Positions 17,217 to 25,972 are shown, numbered from the stretch's first letter. The stretch: 64,000 nt of DNA from Candidatus Heimdallarchaeota archaeon (GCA_018238155.1 JABCTZ010000036.1:1-64000); one strand, 5' to 3'. Translations and numbers: made by a program. Notes: generated by a model not told the origin, from the letters alone.

Positions 17217-18650
17217 GTGAAACTAATGACCAGTAGATTCCTAAAAATCTTCAAACCTTTTACTCATATTACGTTTGAAGTCAAAAAACCTGATAGAACA
17301 ATCTCGTTCAAGGAAAAATCAATATGGACTATTGCTTGTCTAGTTGTTTACTTCATAATGATCAGTGTACCACTCTATGGTATCGAAAAAACAACTGGAA
17401 CTGCAGATCCATTTTTTGCTATGAGAGCAATTCTCGCTTCTCAAAGAGGTACTTTGGGAGAACTAGGAATTGGACCTATTGTCACTGCTGGACTTATCAT
17501 GCAATTGTTAGTTGGTAGTCAAATCATCAAAGTTGATTTTGGTAATCCTGAAGAAAGAGCACTTTATACTGGTGCACAAAAAGTTTTGAGTGTTGCAATG
17601 ATCCTCTTCGAGGCTGGTGCATATATTTTTGGTGGAGCTTATGGTGAAAATGTAGGATTGCTTACAGGTACACTAATCTTCGTCCAGTTACTTGCGGCCG
17701 GCTTGGTGATTATGCTGATGGATGAGCTGATACAGAAAGGCTATGGCCTAGGTTCTGGTATTTCGTTATTTATTGCAGCAGGTGTATCATTTAACATCTT
17801 AAACGGTCTATTCGGTTTCACCGATGGTATCGGCGCAGCCCCCTCAGGAAGATATTATGGTGCAATAATAGCATTCTTTTATGGTTTGAGTAACGGAGAG
17901 AAATTCATTAACGTAACTTATAGACCGAATAACCCAGATATAATTGCATTCCTGGCGACAATCCTAGTCTTCGGCTTGGTGATCTATGTGGAATCGATGA
18001 GAATAGAAATACCGATTTCGCATGCAAAACACAAGATTCCGGCTAGGTATCCGATCAAGTTCCTGTACACTTCGAATATACCGGTAATCCTTGCGTCAGC
18101 ATTATTCGCAAATATATACTTTATCTCACAGATAATGTACCGGAAGTGGCCTGGGAACCCGATTGTCGATCTCATAGGTAAATGGGACTTTACACTGGAT
18201 CAACCGATGCCAACAGCAGGCTTGGCGCTCTATACCACTGCGCCGCGCGGCATAGCGCAAGTCGTTGAAGGACCGATACGGTCTGTAATATACCTCTTTG
18301 TTTTGATAGGTGCATGTATGATCTTTTCATCTATCTGGCTAGAAACAGCTGGTATGGGTTCAAGAGACGTAGCGAAACAACTATTGGATGCAGATATGCA
18401 AATACCTGGTTTCAGACGTAATCCAAAAGTCTTGGAGAAATATTTAGACAGATATATCCCCATTGCAGCATTACTAGGTGGGCTCTTTGTTGGGCTTCTA
18501 GCTGGTTTTGCAGATTTCCTTGGAGCGTTAGGAACGGGGACTGGTATTCTGCTGACAACAGGAATTATAAAACAATATACTGAAATCATCGCGAAAGAAC
18601 GGCTTGCAGAAATTAGCCCTGCTGTGCGAGGTTTCCTTGGTATGGAATAA
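17217..18650 (+). CDS. secY: Protein translocase subunit SecY
   Basis: The 477-residue protein is the channel-forming subunit of the Sec translocon, with ten membrane helices and the typical archaeal lengths of loops. The N-terminal amphipathic region, the plug-like segment after helix 1 (VPLYGIEKTTG) and the cytoplasmic loops VESMRIEIPISHA and LLDADMQIPGFRRNP are recognisable. The start is GTG 17217 or ATG 17226. The gene stands apart from ribosomal-protein genes, with its own long structured leader. Base composition rises from about 30-35% to about 50-55% G+C around 18180-18300, unlike both ends of the gene. Confidence 0.97.
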   Translation: MKLMTSRFLKIFKPFTHITFEVKKPDRTISFKEKSIWTIACLVVYFIMISVPLYGIEKTTGTADPFFAMRAILASQRGTLGELGIGPIVTAGLIMQLLVGSQIIKVDFGNPEERALYTGAQKVLSVAMILFEAGAYIFGGAYGENVGLLTGTLIFVQLLAAGLVIMLMDELIQKGYGLGSGISLFIAAGVSFNILNGLFGFTDGIGAAPSGRYYGAIIAFFYGLSNGEKFINVTYRPNNPDIIAFLATILVFGLVIYVESMRIEIPISHAKHKIPARYPIKFLYTSNIPVILASALFANIYFISQIMYRKWPGNPIVDLIGKWDFTLDQPMPTAGLALYTTAPRGIAQVVEGPIRSVIYLFVLIGACMIFSSIWLETAGMGSRDVAKQLLDADMQIPGFRRNPKVLEKYLDRYIPIAALLGGLFVGLLAGFADFLGALGTGTGILLTTGIIKQYTEIIAKERLAEISPAVRGFLGME

Positions 18651-18791
18651 GATTTGATTACATTAACAATCAAATCATCCCTTTTTATTTTCTTTATAAA
18701 GAAATGAATTTTGATTTCAAGCACAAATAATAAAAAGGTGTTTGTTATCGAAAATAATCGAGTTAATAATCTTGTATTATAACTTCAATCT

Positions 18792-18938
18792 GCGAGGGTA
18801 GCCAAGCTCGGTCAACGGCGAAGGACTCAAGATCGACCGGTAATCCCGGTAAACAAGGAATGTCCGTTGAAATTAAGGATTCGATGAGAAATCCTTTCCT
18901 GTAGAGGTTCGTGCGTTCGAATCGCGCCCCTCGCACCA
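18792..18938 (+). tRNA. tRNA-Leu (CAA) with an intron
   Basis: GCGAGGG at 18792-18798 pairs with CCCTCGC at 18928-18934. The anticodon CAA is at 18828-18830, with an AAGGA/TCCTT stem. After G37 (18831) a 59-base intron, about 18832-18890, interrupts the anticodon loop, the canonical archaeal 37/38 site. A long variable arm, a T arm with loop TTCGAAT, discriminator A and an encoded CCA (18936-18938) complete the gene. Splicing would need the tRNA endonuclease and the RtcB ligase; archease, an RtcB helper, is encoded at 32.6 kb. Confidence 0.92.
18832..18890 (+). other. tRNA-Leu intron (59 bases)
   Basis: This is the interval between G37 and the base restarting the anticodon stem (ATCCTT). It contains CGACCGG...CCGGT-like pairing, CCGG (18837-18840) with CCGG (18846-18849), within the intron. 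Exact borders depend on the bulge-helix-bulge fold, so one or two bases may shift. Confidence 0.75.
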
Positions 18939-19092
18939 ACTATTTCTACAAGTAGCTCATTTAATGGAAATTGATAATTTTTTAGATATTACAAAGCTCA
19001 TTATATTAAAAACAAAGTTGTGGAGAATATTTCATTGATACTTTCAATTTTATTATCAGAAATTTTTAGTTTCCCGAGATCAGTCAATTTAT

Positions 19093-19139
19093 TTGTTGAT
19101 TTATAAACAACTATTTTTCTGAACAGTTCACTGAACTGT
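19093..19139 (+). promoter_or_regulatory. Promoter with palindromic operator candidate
   Basis: TTTATAAAC (19100-19108) is flanked by TTGTT (19093-19097) and AACAA (19106-19110). Downstream, ACAGTTC (19123-19129) and GAACTGT (19133-19139) form a perfect 7-bp inverted repeat with a 3-base spacer, placed where transcription should start. A repressor site or a 5' hairpin for the tandem membrane genes is likely. Confidence 0.4.
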
Positions 19140-19203
19140 ATTCAATATAATTTTAATACAAATGAAGAGCATTATTATATTAACAATGTCGCGGTGGAGA
19201 GCA

Positions 19204-20811
19204 ATGAAGAAAAAGTTGGAAGGTTATTTGGTAGCTATTGGCGTGATAGTATTTTTTGCAATAATAAATTTTATGTTTATTAATATTGGAAGTGTCAATT
19301 TTGAACTTTCACCTTTACATGAACAAAATTCATTCTCAGAAAAAAATGGTTTTTTACAAATTCAAGAATTACCTGATTCATATATTAAAATTCTAACTTC
19401 AATTAATTTCATTTTGTTAATGATAATTTGTTTCCTTTGTTTAAGTGTACCAATCACTATATTGATTCATTTCATCATCCAAAAACGATTGAAAAACAAT
19501 GAAGAAAAATTTCCTTGGGTGAAAAAGGATTTCAAAATAAAAGATGAGCGTACGAAAGCTCTAGATTTCATACAAATGGATTCAATAAATTTGATTAAAT
19601 ATGGATTTTATATATTTTTACTACTTCCAGTGATTGAAGGAATCTTTATAGCAATAGCATTTCCTGCTCTTTCTCATTCCCTCTTTCCTGGGGATCCAAT
19701 TCCTTTTGGATATATCTTTTTCTTATTTCTTTTCGCAATCATTATATTTGTTTTTGAAATCATTGCAGGTTTACTTATTGGAATTGGATTCATCAAATTA
19801 TCTAAGGAAGATACACAAAAAAAGTACTTAGTTACCTTAGGAATTTTTTGGCTAATTTGGCTAATATTCAGTCCATTTTTAAAATTAACCTTGTTTATAG
19901 GCATCGCTATGGAATCTTTAACTGAGAATGGTCTAATTTCAAGCATTTATTTTTGGTTTAATAATCCAGCGATATCTTTTGCTTTTGTGATTTTGTTTGT
20001 TCTACGACTGATTATTACAAGTCTAGTTTTATATTTCTCTGCAATAATATTACAAGAGAAAGAATTGATAAAAACAAAGGGGTTGTTGGTTGCTTCTTCG
20101 ATAATAATTTGGTTTATTTCATCTGGAATACATATTCTTTCTCTAGTCTTTGACACAGTCCCTTTTAGAGAGGGTACTTTATTTTATGGTCTTCAAATGT
20201 TAGTTGGTAGTTTTTTCTTTGCTTATATGATCATTTCTCCAATGGTAGCAATTATTACAACAATATTTTTTGTTAAAGAGTTTAAAATAAAACAGAAAAA
20301 GGAGAAGGAAATTTTAATTCGTTCAAAACATGATATTTTATCATTATCAGATATTTTTACTAACAAGTCAATCTTTTTCCAAGATATTAGTTTAGTCAAA
20401 AAACTGAATTTTCTTTCACAGATTGAAAGCACAGAATTTAGTGAAGACATTCATAGAAATTTTACAAGTAGGTTAGATGGTCACATTTTTATTGTATTTA
20501 TGGATATTGAGAAAAGGTCTTTACCAAAATTCTTAGTAGATTTTGTAAAAATGAATAAAGTGTTATCTGAAATAAACACCTTGTTCTATACAAAAATCAG
20601 TAGTAAAAAACAACCCTTTCTATCAATTATTAAGTGGGAAGCATCAACTGATTTTGAATCAATAATTGAATTCAATTTTGATAAGCTTCCGTGTATCTTC
20701 ATTCTAGACAAACTCGGAAATGAGCTTGGTAAAATTGAAGGTAAATTAGAACATGAGCAAACTTTAGTTGAGGAGTTGATTTTCCATCTTGATGTTGGAT
20801 TATTTATTTAA
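19204..20811 (+). CDS. Polytopic membrane protein with thioredoxin-like C-terminal domain (first of pair)
   Basis: About 535 residues from ATG 19204, which has GGTGGA 5 bases before it; the frame is open from 19162. Eight hydrophobic helices fill residues of about 10-375. A cytoplasmic domain of about 150 residues follows. Its core, GHIFIVFMDIE... LPCIFILDKLGNELGKIEG, has the strand-proline-strand pattern of a thioredoxin fold, but there is no CxxC, so redox activity is unlikely. No known family is recognised. The end of the protein matches the end of the next protein closely (about half the residues identical over the last 45), so the two arose by duplication. Confidence 0.7.
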   Translation: MKKKLEGYLVAIGVIVFFAIINFMFINIGSVNFELSPLHEQNSFSEKNGFLQIQELPDSYIKILTSINFILLMIICFLCLSVPITILIHFIIQKRLKNNEEKFPWVKKDFKIKDERTKALDFIQMDSINLIKYGFYIFLLLPVIEGIFIAIAFPALSHSLFPGDPIPFGYIFFLFLFAIIIFVFEIIAGLLIGIGFIKLSKEDTQKKYLVTLGIFWLIWLIFSPFLKLTLFIGIAMESLTENGLISSIYFWFNNPAISFAFVILFVLRLIITSLVLYFSAIILQEKELIKTKGLLVASSIIIWFISSGIHILSLVFDTVPFREGTLFYGLQMLVGSFFFAYMIISPMVAIITTIFFVKEFKIKQKKEKEILIRSKHDILSLSDIFTNKSIFFQDISLVKKLNFLSQIESTEFSEDIHRNFTSRLDGHIFIVFMDIEKRSLPKFLVDFVKMNKVLSEINTLFYTKISSKKQPFLSIIKWEASTDFESIIEFNFDKLPCIFILDKLGNELGKIEGKLEHEQTLVEELIFHLDVGLFI

Positions 20812-22249
20812 TTATTACAGAAGTACATTTAATAACAGCTCAATTTGCAAGCTTCCACAAATAAACTATTTCCTTAATTGTGAGTGTGAATCTTTTAGCT
20901 GGTTTTGGATTTGTTTTACTATATTCTTTATCACATTAGGATTAATGATATTTGTAATTACAAAAAAGATTAAGGAATCCAAAAGAGTTTCGAAAATGAA
21001 ATTCACTGAAGCCAAAGTAGAACAAATGGAAAACGAAAAATCCTTGTCAATCTTAGAGAATAATAGCTTATATTTACTCCGTACAGGATTTTTAGTGTTA
21101 TTTATTCAGAATGTTATCTTGTCAATAGTCTTTTTTTCTAGCGGACTTTTGACTATTGTAATCGTTTATGAAACTCTAGAAATAATTGTTTTTTGTTTGG
21201 CTCATCTAGATATAATTACAGCAATATTGCTATCTATATCGTTTAAATTAACCAAAAAATCTTTTAAAAACACAAAATATAATTCAATATGCTCGATTTT
21301 GTGGATTTGTTGGATTATTACAGCAATGTCCTATAGGTTACTTATGTTTCATCAACTTAATTTTGTTGAATATCATCCACCTCTTAATGTAAGAATTACA
21401 TATTATGCAGTAAGAGCAGTATTATTTGCTTTAAGCAGTTCAGTATTTTGTTTTGCTGTTTTCTTCTCTGCAATATCCTTATCGGAGAATTATTTGCTAA
21501 ATCATAAATGGTTATTTGTTGGGTTTGGATTACTAAACTTGATAGCAACTTATGTTTACGTTTTGTCAAATTTAATACCAATAGGTGAACAAGGTGAATC
21601 CATAAATGATTTTTGCAGGATTTTCAGCGAAATAGGTGATTATATGTTTTACCTAAAATTACTGGGGGTCCCAATAATTGGGACAATATCACTGTTTTTT
21701 GTTTTAAGAGAAATAAAAGAATCAATAAAAAATGCTAGAGAACATTTTACTAGAAAAGATCATTCGTCGTCAAAATTATTTAATGAAAGTTTGAAAATCA
21801 AAGAATATAGAGAGCGTTTAGACTATCAATTGGATAAGGAAATTGAACAAGAATTGCAAGAACATAAGCTTGATTTGGAGGCGTTGGAAGTATTTAACTC
21901 TAAAGCAACTAATTCTTCATTTGTTTTATTTGTTCCAAGAAATATCAAGAAAATAAATAGATTGATGATTGAATATCTACAAATAGCACAAGCTAATCCT
22001 AAAATTAAGATGCTAATTTACAATAAATTGGAAGAACAAAGGCACAAAAAATTGCATAACATCCATTGGAAACCTGAAGGAGCAATAGAAGAATTACTTG
22101 AATTTAATTTCAATGAACTTCCAGCTATTTTTATAATTGACAAAACCTTATGCGAAATTGGTAAAATTGAAGGAAATCTTCCCAAAAAAGTAACGTTGTT
22201 AGATGGATTGATTTATTATTTGGATGTTGGTGGATTTATAGAAACTTAA
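20789..22249 (+). CDS. Polytopic membrane protein with thioredoxin-like C-terminal domain (second of pair)
   Basis: The 486-residue protein overlaps the preceding gene by about 23 bases (start TTG 20789 or ATG 20792), so translation is probably coupled. It has seven or eight hydrophobic helices up to residue 310, a charged helical linker rich in E, K and L, then the same C-terminal domain as its neighbour: SSFVLFVPRN, LPAIFIIDKTLCEIGKIEG and YYLDVGGFIE. CxxC is absent. N-terminal residues include several cysteines before the first helix (CKLP, CECES). A sensor or assembly role at the membrane is a guess only. A GGTA/TACC hairpin follows at about 22263-22280. Confidence 0.7.
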   Translation: MMLDYLFNYYRSTFNNSSICKLPQINYFLNCECESFSWFWICFTIFFITLGLMIFVITKKIKESKRVSKMKFTEAKVEQMENEKSLSILENNSLYLLRTGFLVLFIQNVILSIVFFSSGLLTIVIVYETLEIIVFCLAHLDIITAILLSISFKLTKKSFKNTKYNSICSILWICWIITAMSYRLLMFHQLNFVEYHPPLNVRITYYAVRAVLFALSSSVFCFAVFFSAISLSENYLLNHKWLFVGFGLLNLIATYVYVLSNLIPIGEQGESINDFCRIFSEIGDYMFYLKLLGVPIIGTISLFFVLREIKESIKNAREHFTRKDHSSSKLFNESLKIKEYRERLDYQLDKEIEQELQEHKLDLEALEVFNSKATNSSFVLFVPRNIKKINRLMIEYLQIAQANPKIKMLIYNKLEEQRHKKLHNIHWKPEGAIEELLEFNFNELPAIFIIDKTLCEIGKIEGNLPKKVTLLDGLIYYLDVGGFIET

Positions 22250-22262
22250 CTAAAGGAAATTG

Positions 22263-22280
22263 GGAGGTATTTCTACCCTC
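22263..22280. terminator. Hairpin between convergent genes
   Basis: GGAGGTA and TACCCTC form an imperfect stem with a TTTC loop just after the second membrane protein gene and before the stop of the minus-strand acetyltransferase gene. Confidence 0.35.
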
Positions 22281-22288
22281 TCTAGTCT

Positions 22289-23488
22289 TTAGAAGAAAGT
22301 TCTCAAACGTGTTTTTACTTTTGGAAATATTTCATTGAAAATTTCAATTTTATGATTGGCTATTTTTATTTTTCCAATTTCAATTAATTCGTTCAATGAT
22401 CTATACCCAACAAATAGTTGAGTGAAGGCTTTGATATCAGTTAGCATATCGATGTCTTTTGCATCTTTACGGATTACTGATGCTTTTCCTTGAGAAATCG
22501 ATATTTCCATTCTATCTGAATTCCAAGGAGCATATTCATCTTCAATCTGAATAGAGAAATTTGCTGCTAATTTTTCAGCAAACTCCAATGATTCAATTGC
22601 TTTCTCTATATCGACAACTCGAAACATAGGTCCACCAGAAACATGATATTTTATACCATCTTCCCAAAGATTATCAAAGAAATCAAGAGGATTCTCGTCA
22701 CCCATAAATTTGAAATCAAAGTCTTTGGTCTGATCTGTATGTTTCTTGATATAATCAAGAACAGTTAACCTAGCTTGCATGGTATCGACAAGAGCATCTC
22801 TGAATTCTAAACGAACATTCCAATCTCCAGGCATTTTCTTAAGGTTGGTGATAAAATAACCAACAGTTTCATCACTGTCCTGAATCACAAAAAGTTTGCT
22901 GTGTTTTTTGAGATTATGGAATTTCCACTCTTTAGGAGTATCAAAGAGAACAAGATTATATTTTTCCTTGCCTATTTTTTTACGAAAAGGCATAATGACA
23001 TCAAAAGAATCATCATGAGAAATTTCTTTCAGAGATAAAGGTTTGAAATTTTTTGGAAGCAAAATATTCCTGGGGTTAGCAATTACCCAGCTGAAATCTG
23101 CACAATTCTCATAACCATATCGTCGATAAAATGAATACTTGAATGGATACAGAACTGAAATGAATTCCTTATTTTTTCTCATAACCTTTAGCGATTTAAT
23201 CAATAAAGCTGTAACTTGTTTCTGCTTACGATATTGGGGATATGTAGCAACAGCTGCAATTCCACCCATTTTTAGCAAATTACCTCGGACAAACATTTTG
23301 AAATGTTGTATGACATAAGTACTGACCAATTCATTATCCACAAAATAACCAAGACAATTATCCAAATCAAGTTGTGAAAAATAACTATTCCAATCTTCAT
23401 CATTAGTTCGTTCTCCTCCGCCAAAACAGTAGTCCCATAAATCTCTGAGGATGGGTTCATGTTCTTTTGATAAACATTTAATGGTCAT
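22289..23488 (-). CDS. GNAT acetyltransferase, Eis-like with SCP2-type C-terminal domain
   Basis: About 399 residues from ATG 23488, which has GAGAGA upstream; a TTG five codons earlier is also in frame. The N-terminal GNAT domain has the acetyl-CoA loop pattern GGIAAVATYPQYRKQKQVTALL near residues 70-95. A second GNAT-like domain and a C-terminal sterol-carrier-like domain complete the usual 400-residue Eis layout. Eis enzymes acetylate aminoglycosides and other amines; the archaeal substrate is unknown. It acts in the cytoplasm. No partner gene is evident. Confidence 0.8.
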   Translation of the reverse strand: MTIKCLSKEHEPILRDLWDYCFGGGERTNDEDWNSYFSQLDLDNCLGYFVDNELVSTYVIQHFKMFVRGNLLKMGGIAAVATYPQYRKQKQVTALLIKSLKVMRKNKEFISVLYPFKYSFYRRYGYENCADFSWVIANPRNILLPKNFKPLSLKEISHDDSFDVIMPFRKKIGKEKYNLVLFDTPKEWKFHNLKKHSKLFVIQDSDETVGYFITNLKKMPGDWNVRLEFRDALVDTMQARLTVLDYIKKHTDQTKDFDFKFMGDENPLDFFDNLWEDGIKYHVSGGPMFRVVDIEKAIESLEFAEKLAANFSIQIEDEYAPWNSDRMEISISQGKASVIRKDAKDIDMLTDIKAFTQLFVGYRSLNELIEIGKIKIANHKIEIFNEIFPKVKTRLRTFF

Positions 23489-23734
23489 TTTTATCTCTCT
23501 CAAAAATATTCATTTTAATAATAAATAAAAACATCTATTTTCACTTATCTATAAGTAAGTAATCACCAGAATAACAAATAAAAGTCAATTTTAGGATCCT
23601 CATCGAACTATTGAAGATGATAAATACAAAGTGGCCGTTTTCTAAATGCCTGAAAAAAGATTATAATGAGTTGGTTGAATATAATTGAATAGATATTTAA
23701 ATAACTTTAATCCATATTAATTCGGGGAAAATAT

Positions 23735-23965
23735 ATGGCATCCACATACATTTACATTTTACTTAGCATCCTAGCTGTTGTTTTTGCTTTTCTTGTATAT
23801 GGTTCAGTTTATTTGCTTCTAAAACGTTTTCGAAGGGAAATGAAAGGAGACACTTATTTAATGCCGACTGACACTAGACCCAAAGAAGAATTACCTGTAG
23901 AACTTCGAGGAGAGCGAGATTATCGTTATAAGGATGCTCAAGTAGATCCTTATAAAAAGGAGTAA
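23735..23965 (+). CDS. Small single-helix membrane protein
   Basis: The 76-residue protein has a hydrophobic helix at residues 5-27 (YIYILLSILAVVFAFLVYGS), then a basic patch KRFRRE that would hold the remainder in the cytoplasm, and a charged tail with several tyrosines. SD-like GGGG lies about 8 bases before the ATG. No family is recognised. The helix is at the N-terminus, which argues against Sec61-beta, whose helix is at the C-terminus. Its upstream region holds AAATGCCTGAAAA at about 23643, a sequence like the two copies in the secY leader. Confidence 0.6.
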   Translation: MASTYIYILLSILAVVFAFLVYGSVYLLLKRFRREMKGDTYLMPTDTRPKEELPVELRGERDYRYKDAQVDPYKKE

Positions 23966-24083
23966 TCAATTTTTTTAGATATTAAACTTGAATAATTATG
24001 TAAGAGTGGTTCAGTTTAGTATTTTCTTATTAGATAGTAATCTTTTTAATTGACTGTTTTTCAACTAAACATATTATCAGAAA

Positions 24084-24160
24084 GCCGTCGTAGCACAGCC
24101 TGGTAGTGCGACTCCTTGGTAAGGAGTAGGTCGTGAGTTCAAGTCTCATCGACGGCTCCA
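24084..24160 (+). tRNA. tRNA-Thr (GGT)
   Basis: GCCGTCG pairs with CGACGGC. The anticodon stem ACTCC/GGAGT encloses loop TTGGTAA with anticodon GGT. The T loop is TTCAAGT. The discriminator is T, and CCA is encoded at 24158-24160. There is no intron. Confidence 0.95.
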
Positions 24161-24175
24161 TTTCTCTCTTTTGAT

Positions 24176-24577
24176 TTAATCTCCAATACTTTTGAGTTTT
24201 AGTGGTTCGAATAATATGACATATGAATCTTTTTCACTTCTTGGTCTGTGTTGTGTTCCTTTTGGCACTACAAATAATTCCCCCTCTTTCAACACTGCAC
24301 TCTTTTGGTTTTCTATTTGAATTTCTATCTTTCCTTTATAGACGTAAAATAGTTCATCTTCTTGATGTTTGTGCCAATGATATTCTCCGGAAAAAAGGGC
24401 TAATCTTATGACATTATTATTTACTGTAACAATATCTATTGGTTGCCAAGGTTTCCCCTTTAACTCCTTTATTTTCTCAGAAATGTTTGTTGGAATATTC
24501 ATAGGATACTTATTCTTTCTGTGAATATATTTTCTTTCCAAAAATTGGTTCACTGAAAGTAGTGCGAATGCTCTCAT
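24176..24577 (-). CDS. Cupin-domain protein
   Basis: A single cupin barrel of about 110 residues with metal-ligand motif HWHKHQEDELFYVYKG (His, His, Glu) and the second motif ending in PKGTQHRP. Function is unknown; such small cupins bind metal and may be isomerases, dioxygenases or sensors. The 133-residue reading starts at 24577, but the fold begins near MNIPTN (ATG 24502), so the first 25 residues may not be translated. It is next to tRNA-Thr, with only 15 bases between. Confidence 0.75.
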   Translation of the reverse strand: MRAFALLSVNQFLERKYIHRKNKYPMNIPTNISEKIKELKGKPWQPIDIVTVNNNVIRLALFSGEYHWHKHQEDELFYVYKGKIEIQIENQKSAVLKEGELFVVPKGTQHRPRSEKDSYVILFEPLKLKSIGD

Positions 24578-24639
24578 ATAGGGGGTTTTTATTCATTGTT
24601 AGTAATTTTTCATTACCTATCTGTGAGGGGTAAAATTTC

Positions 24640-25617
24640 TTGGTTCAAAAATTAAACAATAATCGAATTGAATTGATAAGCACTGGCGAAGATTTTCGTA
24701 ATGCAACCAAATCAATTGATGCTACTAATTATTCAGCTATTTTCCACGCGTACAAACAAAAGACCATTGCTGAATTGTTTGAAATTATCTCTCTCAATAA
24801 AATTAGGAATTATCGTTTAATTGCTGTTTATCTACTTGGCAAATTAGATGTGGCGAATCAAGAGGTAATTGATTTTTTACGTAATTTAGTTACATATGAG
24901 AATATCGATATTCGAAAAGAAGCTATTTGGTCTTTAGCTCGGTTGGGCGATAAGAATATTCTCCCAAAATTAATTAACATCTTAAAAACCGGTGCTACTG
25001 ATCTGGAAAAAAGTATTACTGCTAAATTAATTGGTAAAATAGGAAATGAGCATGTTATTTTGCCTTTGCTTAAATTATTGATTGAATCCGCTCCTTTATC
25101 CAGTCTTAGTGCCGGAATTGCTCTTCATCATTTGATAAATTGTATTGGTTATGAAGCAATTACTAAATATCTACGTCACCCTGAGCTAAAGATTAGGACA
25201 CAAGTGATCTGGTTTCTTTGTTCAAAAACAATGTTTTCCAATCAGCAAGAGGAGAAAAGGATTCTTATTATTCAGTTGAAAAAAGCGCTCCAATCGGAAA
25301 ATAATTGCAATGTAAAACTTGTTCTTGCTTATGCCCTCTCAACTTTAAATGTAATTGAGGGTGCAAAAGAATTGCTCTGTTTTTGCTTATCTAATAAAAT
25401 AAAGAAAGAACGTCAAAATTTCTTTTGGGAAGAAATTACTCGTTTCTATATTTACTCACAAAAGCAAGCATCTCTTGAACTAACGAGCAAATTAAATAAT
25501 GCCCTTTCAGGGAACGATCAAATACTCTCTCATACAAATAAAGCAATTTTTTCCCTTCTCAAAAAATTAGAAGATACTATCAGTAATCTAGATAAAATCT
25601 TTGATTTACCTCAATAG
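24640..25617 (+). CDS. HEAT-repeat protein
   Basis: The 325-residue protein starts at TTG 24640, with GTGAGGGG 9 bases before. Residues of about 30-250 form HEAT/PBS-lyase-type helical repeats (YRLIAVYLLGKL, IRKEAIWSLARLGDKNILPKLINIL, and so on). There is no signal peptide or catalytic motif. It is probably a scaffold binding a partner protein. Two more HEAT proteins lie at 29.8 and 31.4-32.4 kb, but they do not appear to be close copies of this one. Confidence 0.75.
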   Translation: MVQKLNNNRIELISTGEDFRNATKSIDATNYSAIFHAYKQKTIAELFEIISLNKIRNYRLIAVYLLGKLDVANQEVIDFLRNLVTYENIDIRKEAIWSLARLGDKNILPKLINILKTGATDLEKSITAKLIGKIGNEHVILPLLKLLIESAPLSSLSAGIALHHLINCIGYEAITKYLRHPELKIRTQVIWFLCSKTMFSNQQEEKRILIIQLKKALQSENNCNVKLVLAYALSTLNVIEGAKELLCFCLSNKIKKERQNFFWEEITRFYIYSQKQASLELTSKLNNALSGNDQILSHTNKAIFSLLKKLEDTISNLDKIFDLPQ

Positions 25618-25768
25618 CTTTGTTTTTTCTTATTCCCCGTACATGGGATAATGACTAATTACAATCAAAAAACAACAAACCTTCGAATTAACATAATAAT
25701 GTTAATTTCCTCCCTCTTTTATTGATGAATTTCCCCTTAGATTAACATATCTGTGATATGTATACGTA

Positions 25769-25778
25769 TTTATATATA
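25769..25778 (+). promoter_or_regulatory. TATA box of a candidate non-coding RNA
   Basis: TTTATATATA is centred about 24 bases before the outer stem of the structured element at 25797, the usual archaeal TATA-to-start distance. Confidence 0.55.
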
Positions 25779-25796
25779 GATACCCAATAATAGGTT

Positions 25797-25945
25797 GGCG
25801 ATTAGAAAGCTAATGTATTCACAACAAACCTAAAGGTCTAGTAGTCGGTTTGGTTGGGGGTGCACTTGAAAAAGACGATAAGAAAATAGTCTTGTTTCCG
25901 AACCCGAGGGAACAAGATGACATTCGGAATTGTCGACTAATCGCC
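25797..25945 (+). ncRNA. Candidate structured non-coding RNA, about 149 bases
   Basis: GGCGATTAG (25797-25805) pairs perfectly with CTAATCGCC (25937-25945), closing a 149-base element that is followed by a T-run. Inside are AACAAACC/GGTTTGGTT (from 25823 and 25847), CTTGTTTCC (25891-25899) with GGGAACAAG (25908-25916), and GACA/TGTC (25919-25934). TTCCGAA (25896) and TTCGGAA (25923) allow an alternative pairing. The TATA box at 25769 fits a start at the first stem base. I see no reading frame of note. It does not match the SRP, RNase P or 5S landmarks I know. Confidence 0.6.
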
Positions 25946-25972
25946 CTTTTTTCGTTTTGGTGAATAAAAAAT

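Noticed and set aside
23735..23965. Small membrane protein as Sec61-beta/SecG
   Set aside because: Its membrane helix is N-terminal, whereas Sec61-beta has a C-terminal helix and SecG has two helices.
25797..25945. Idea that the structured element is RNase P or SRP RNA
   Set aside because: Too short and lacks the conserved sequence blocks known for either RNA.
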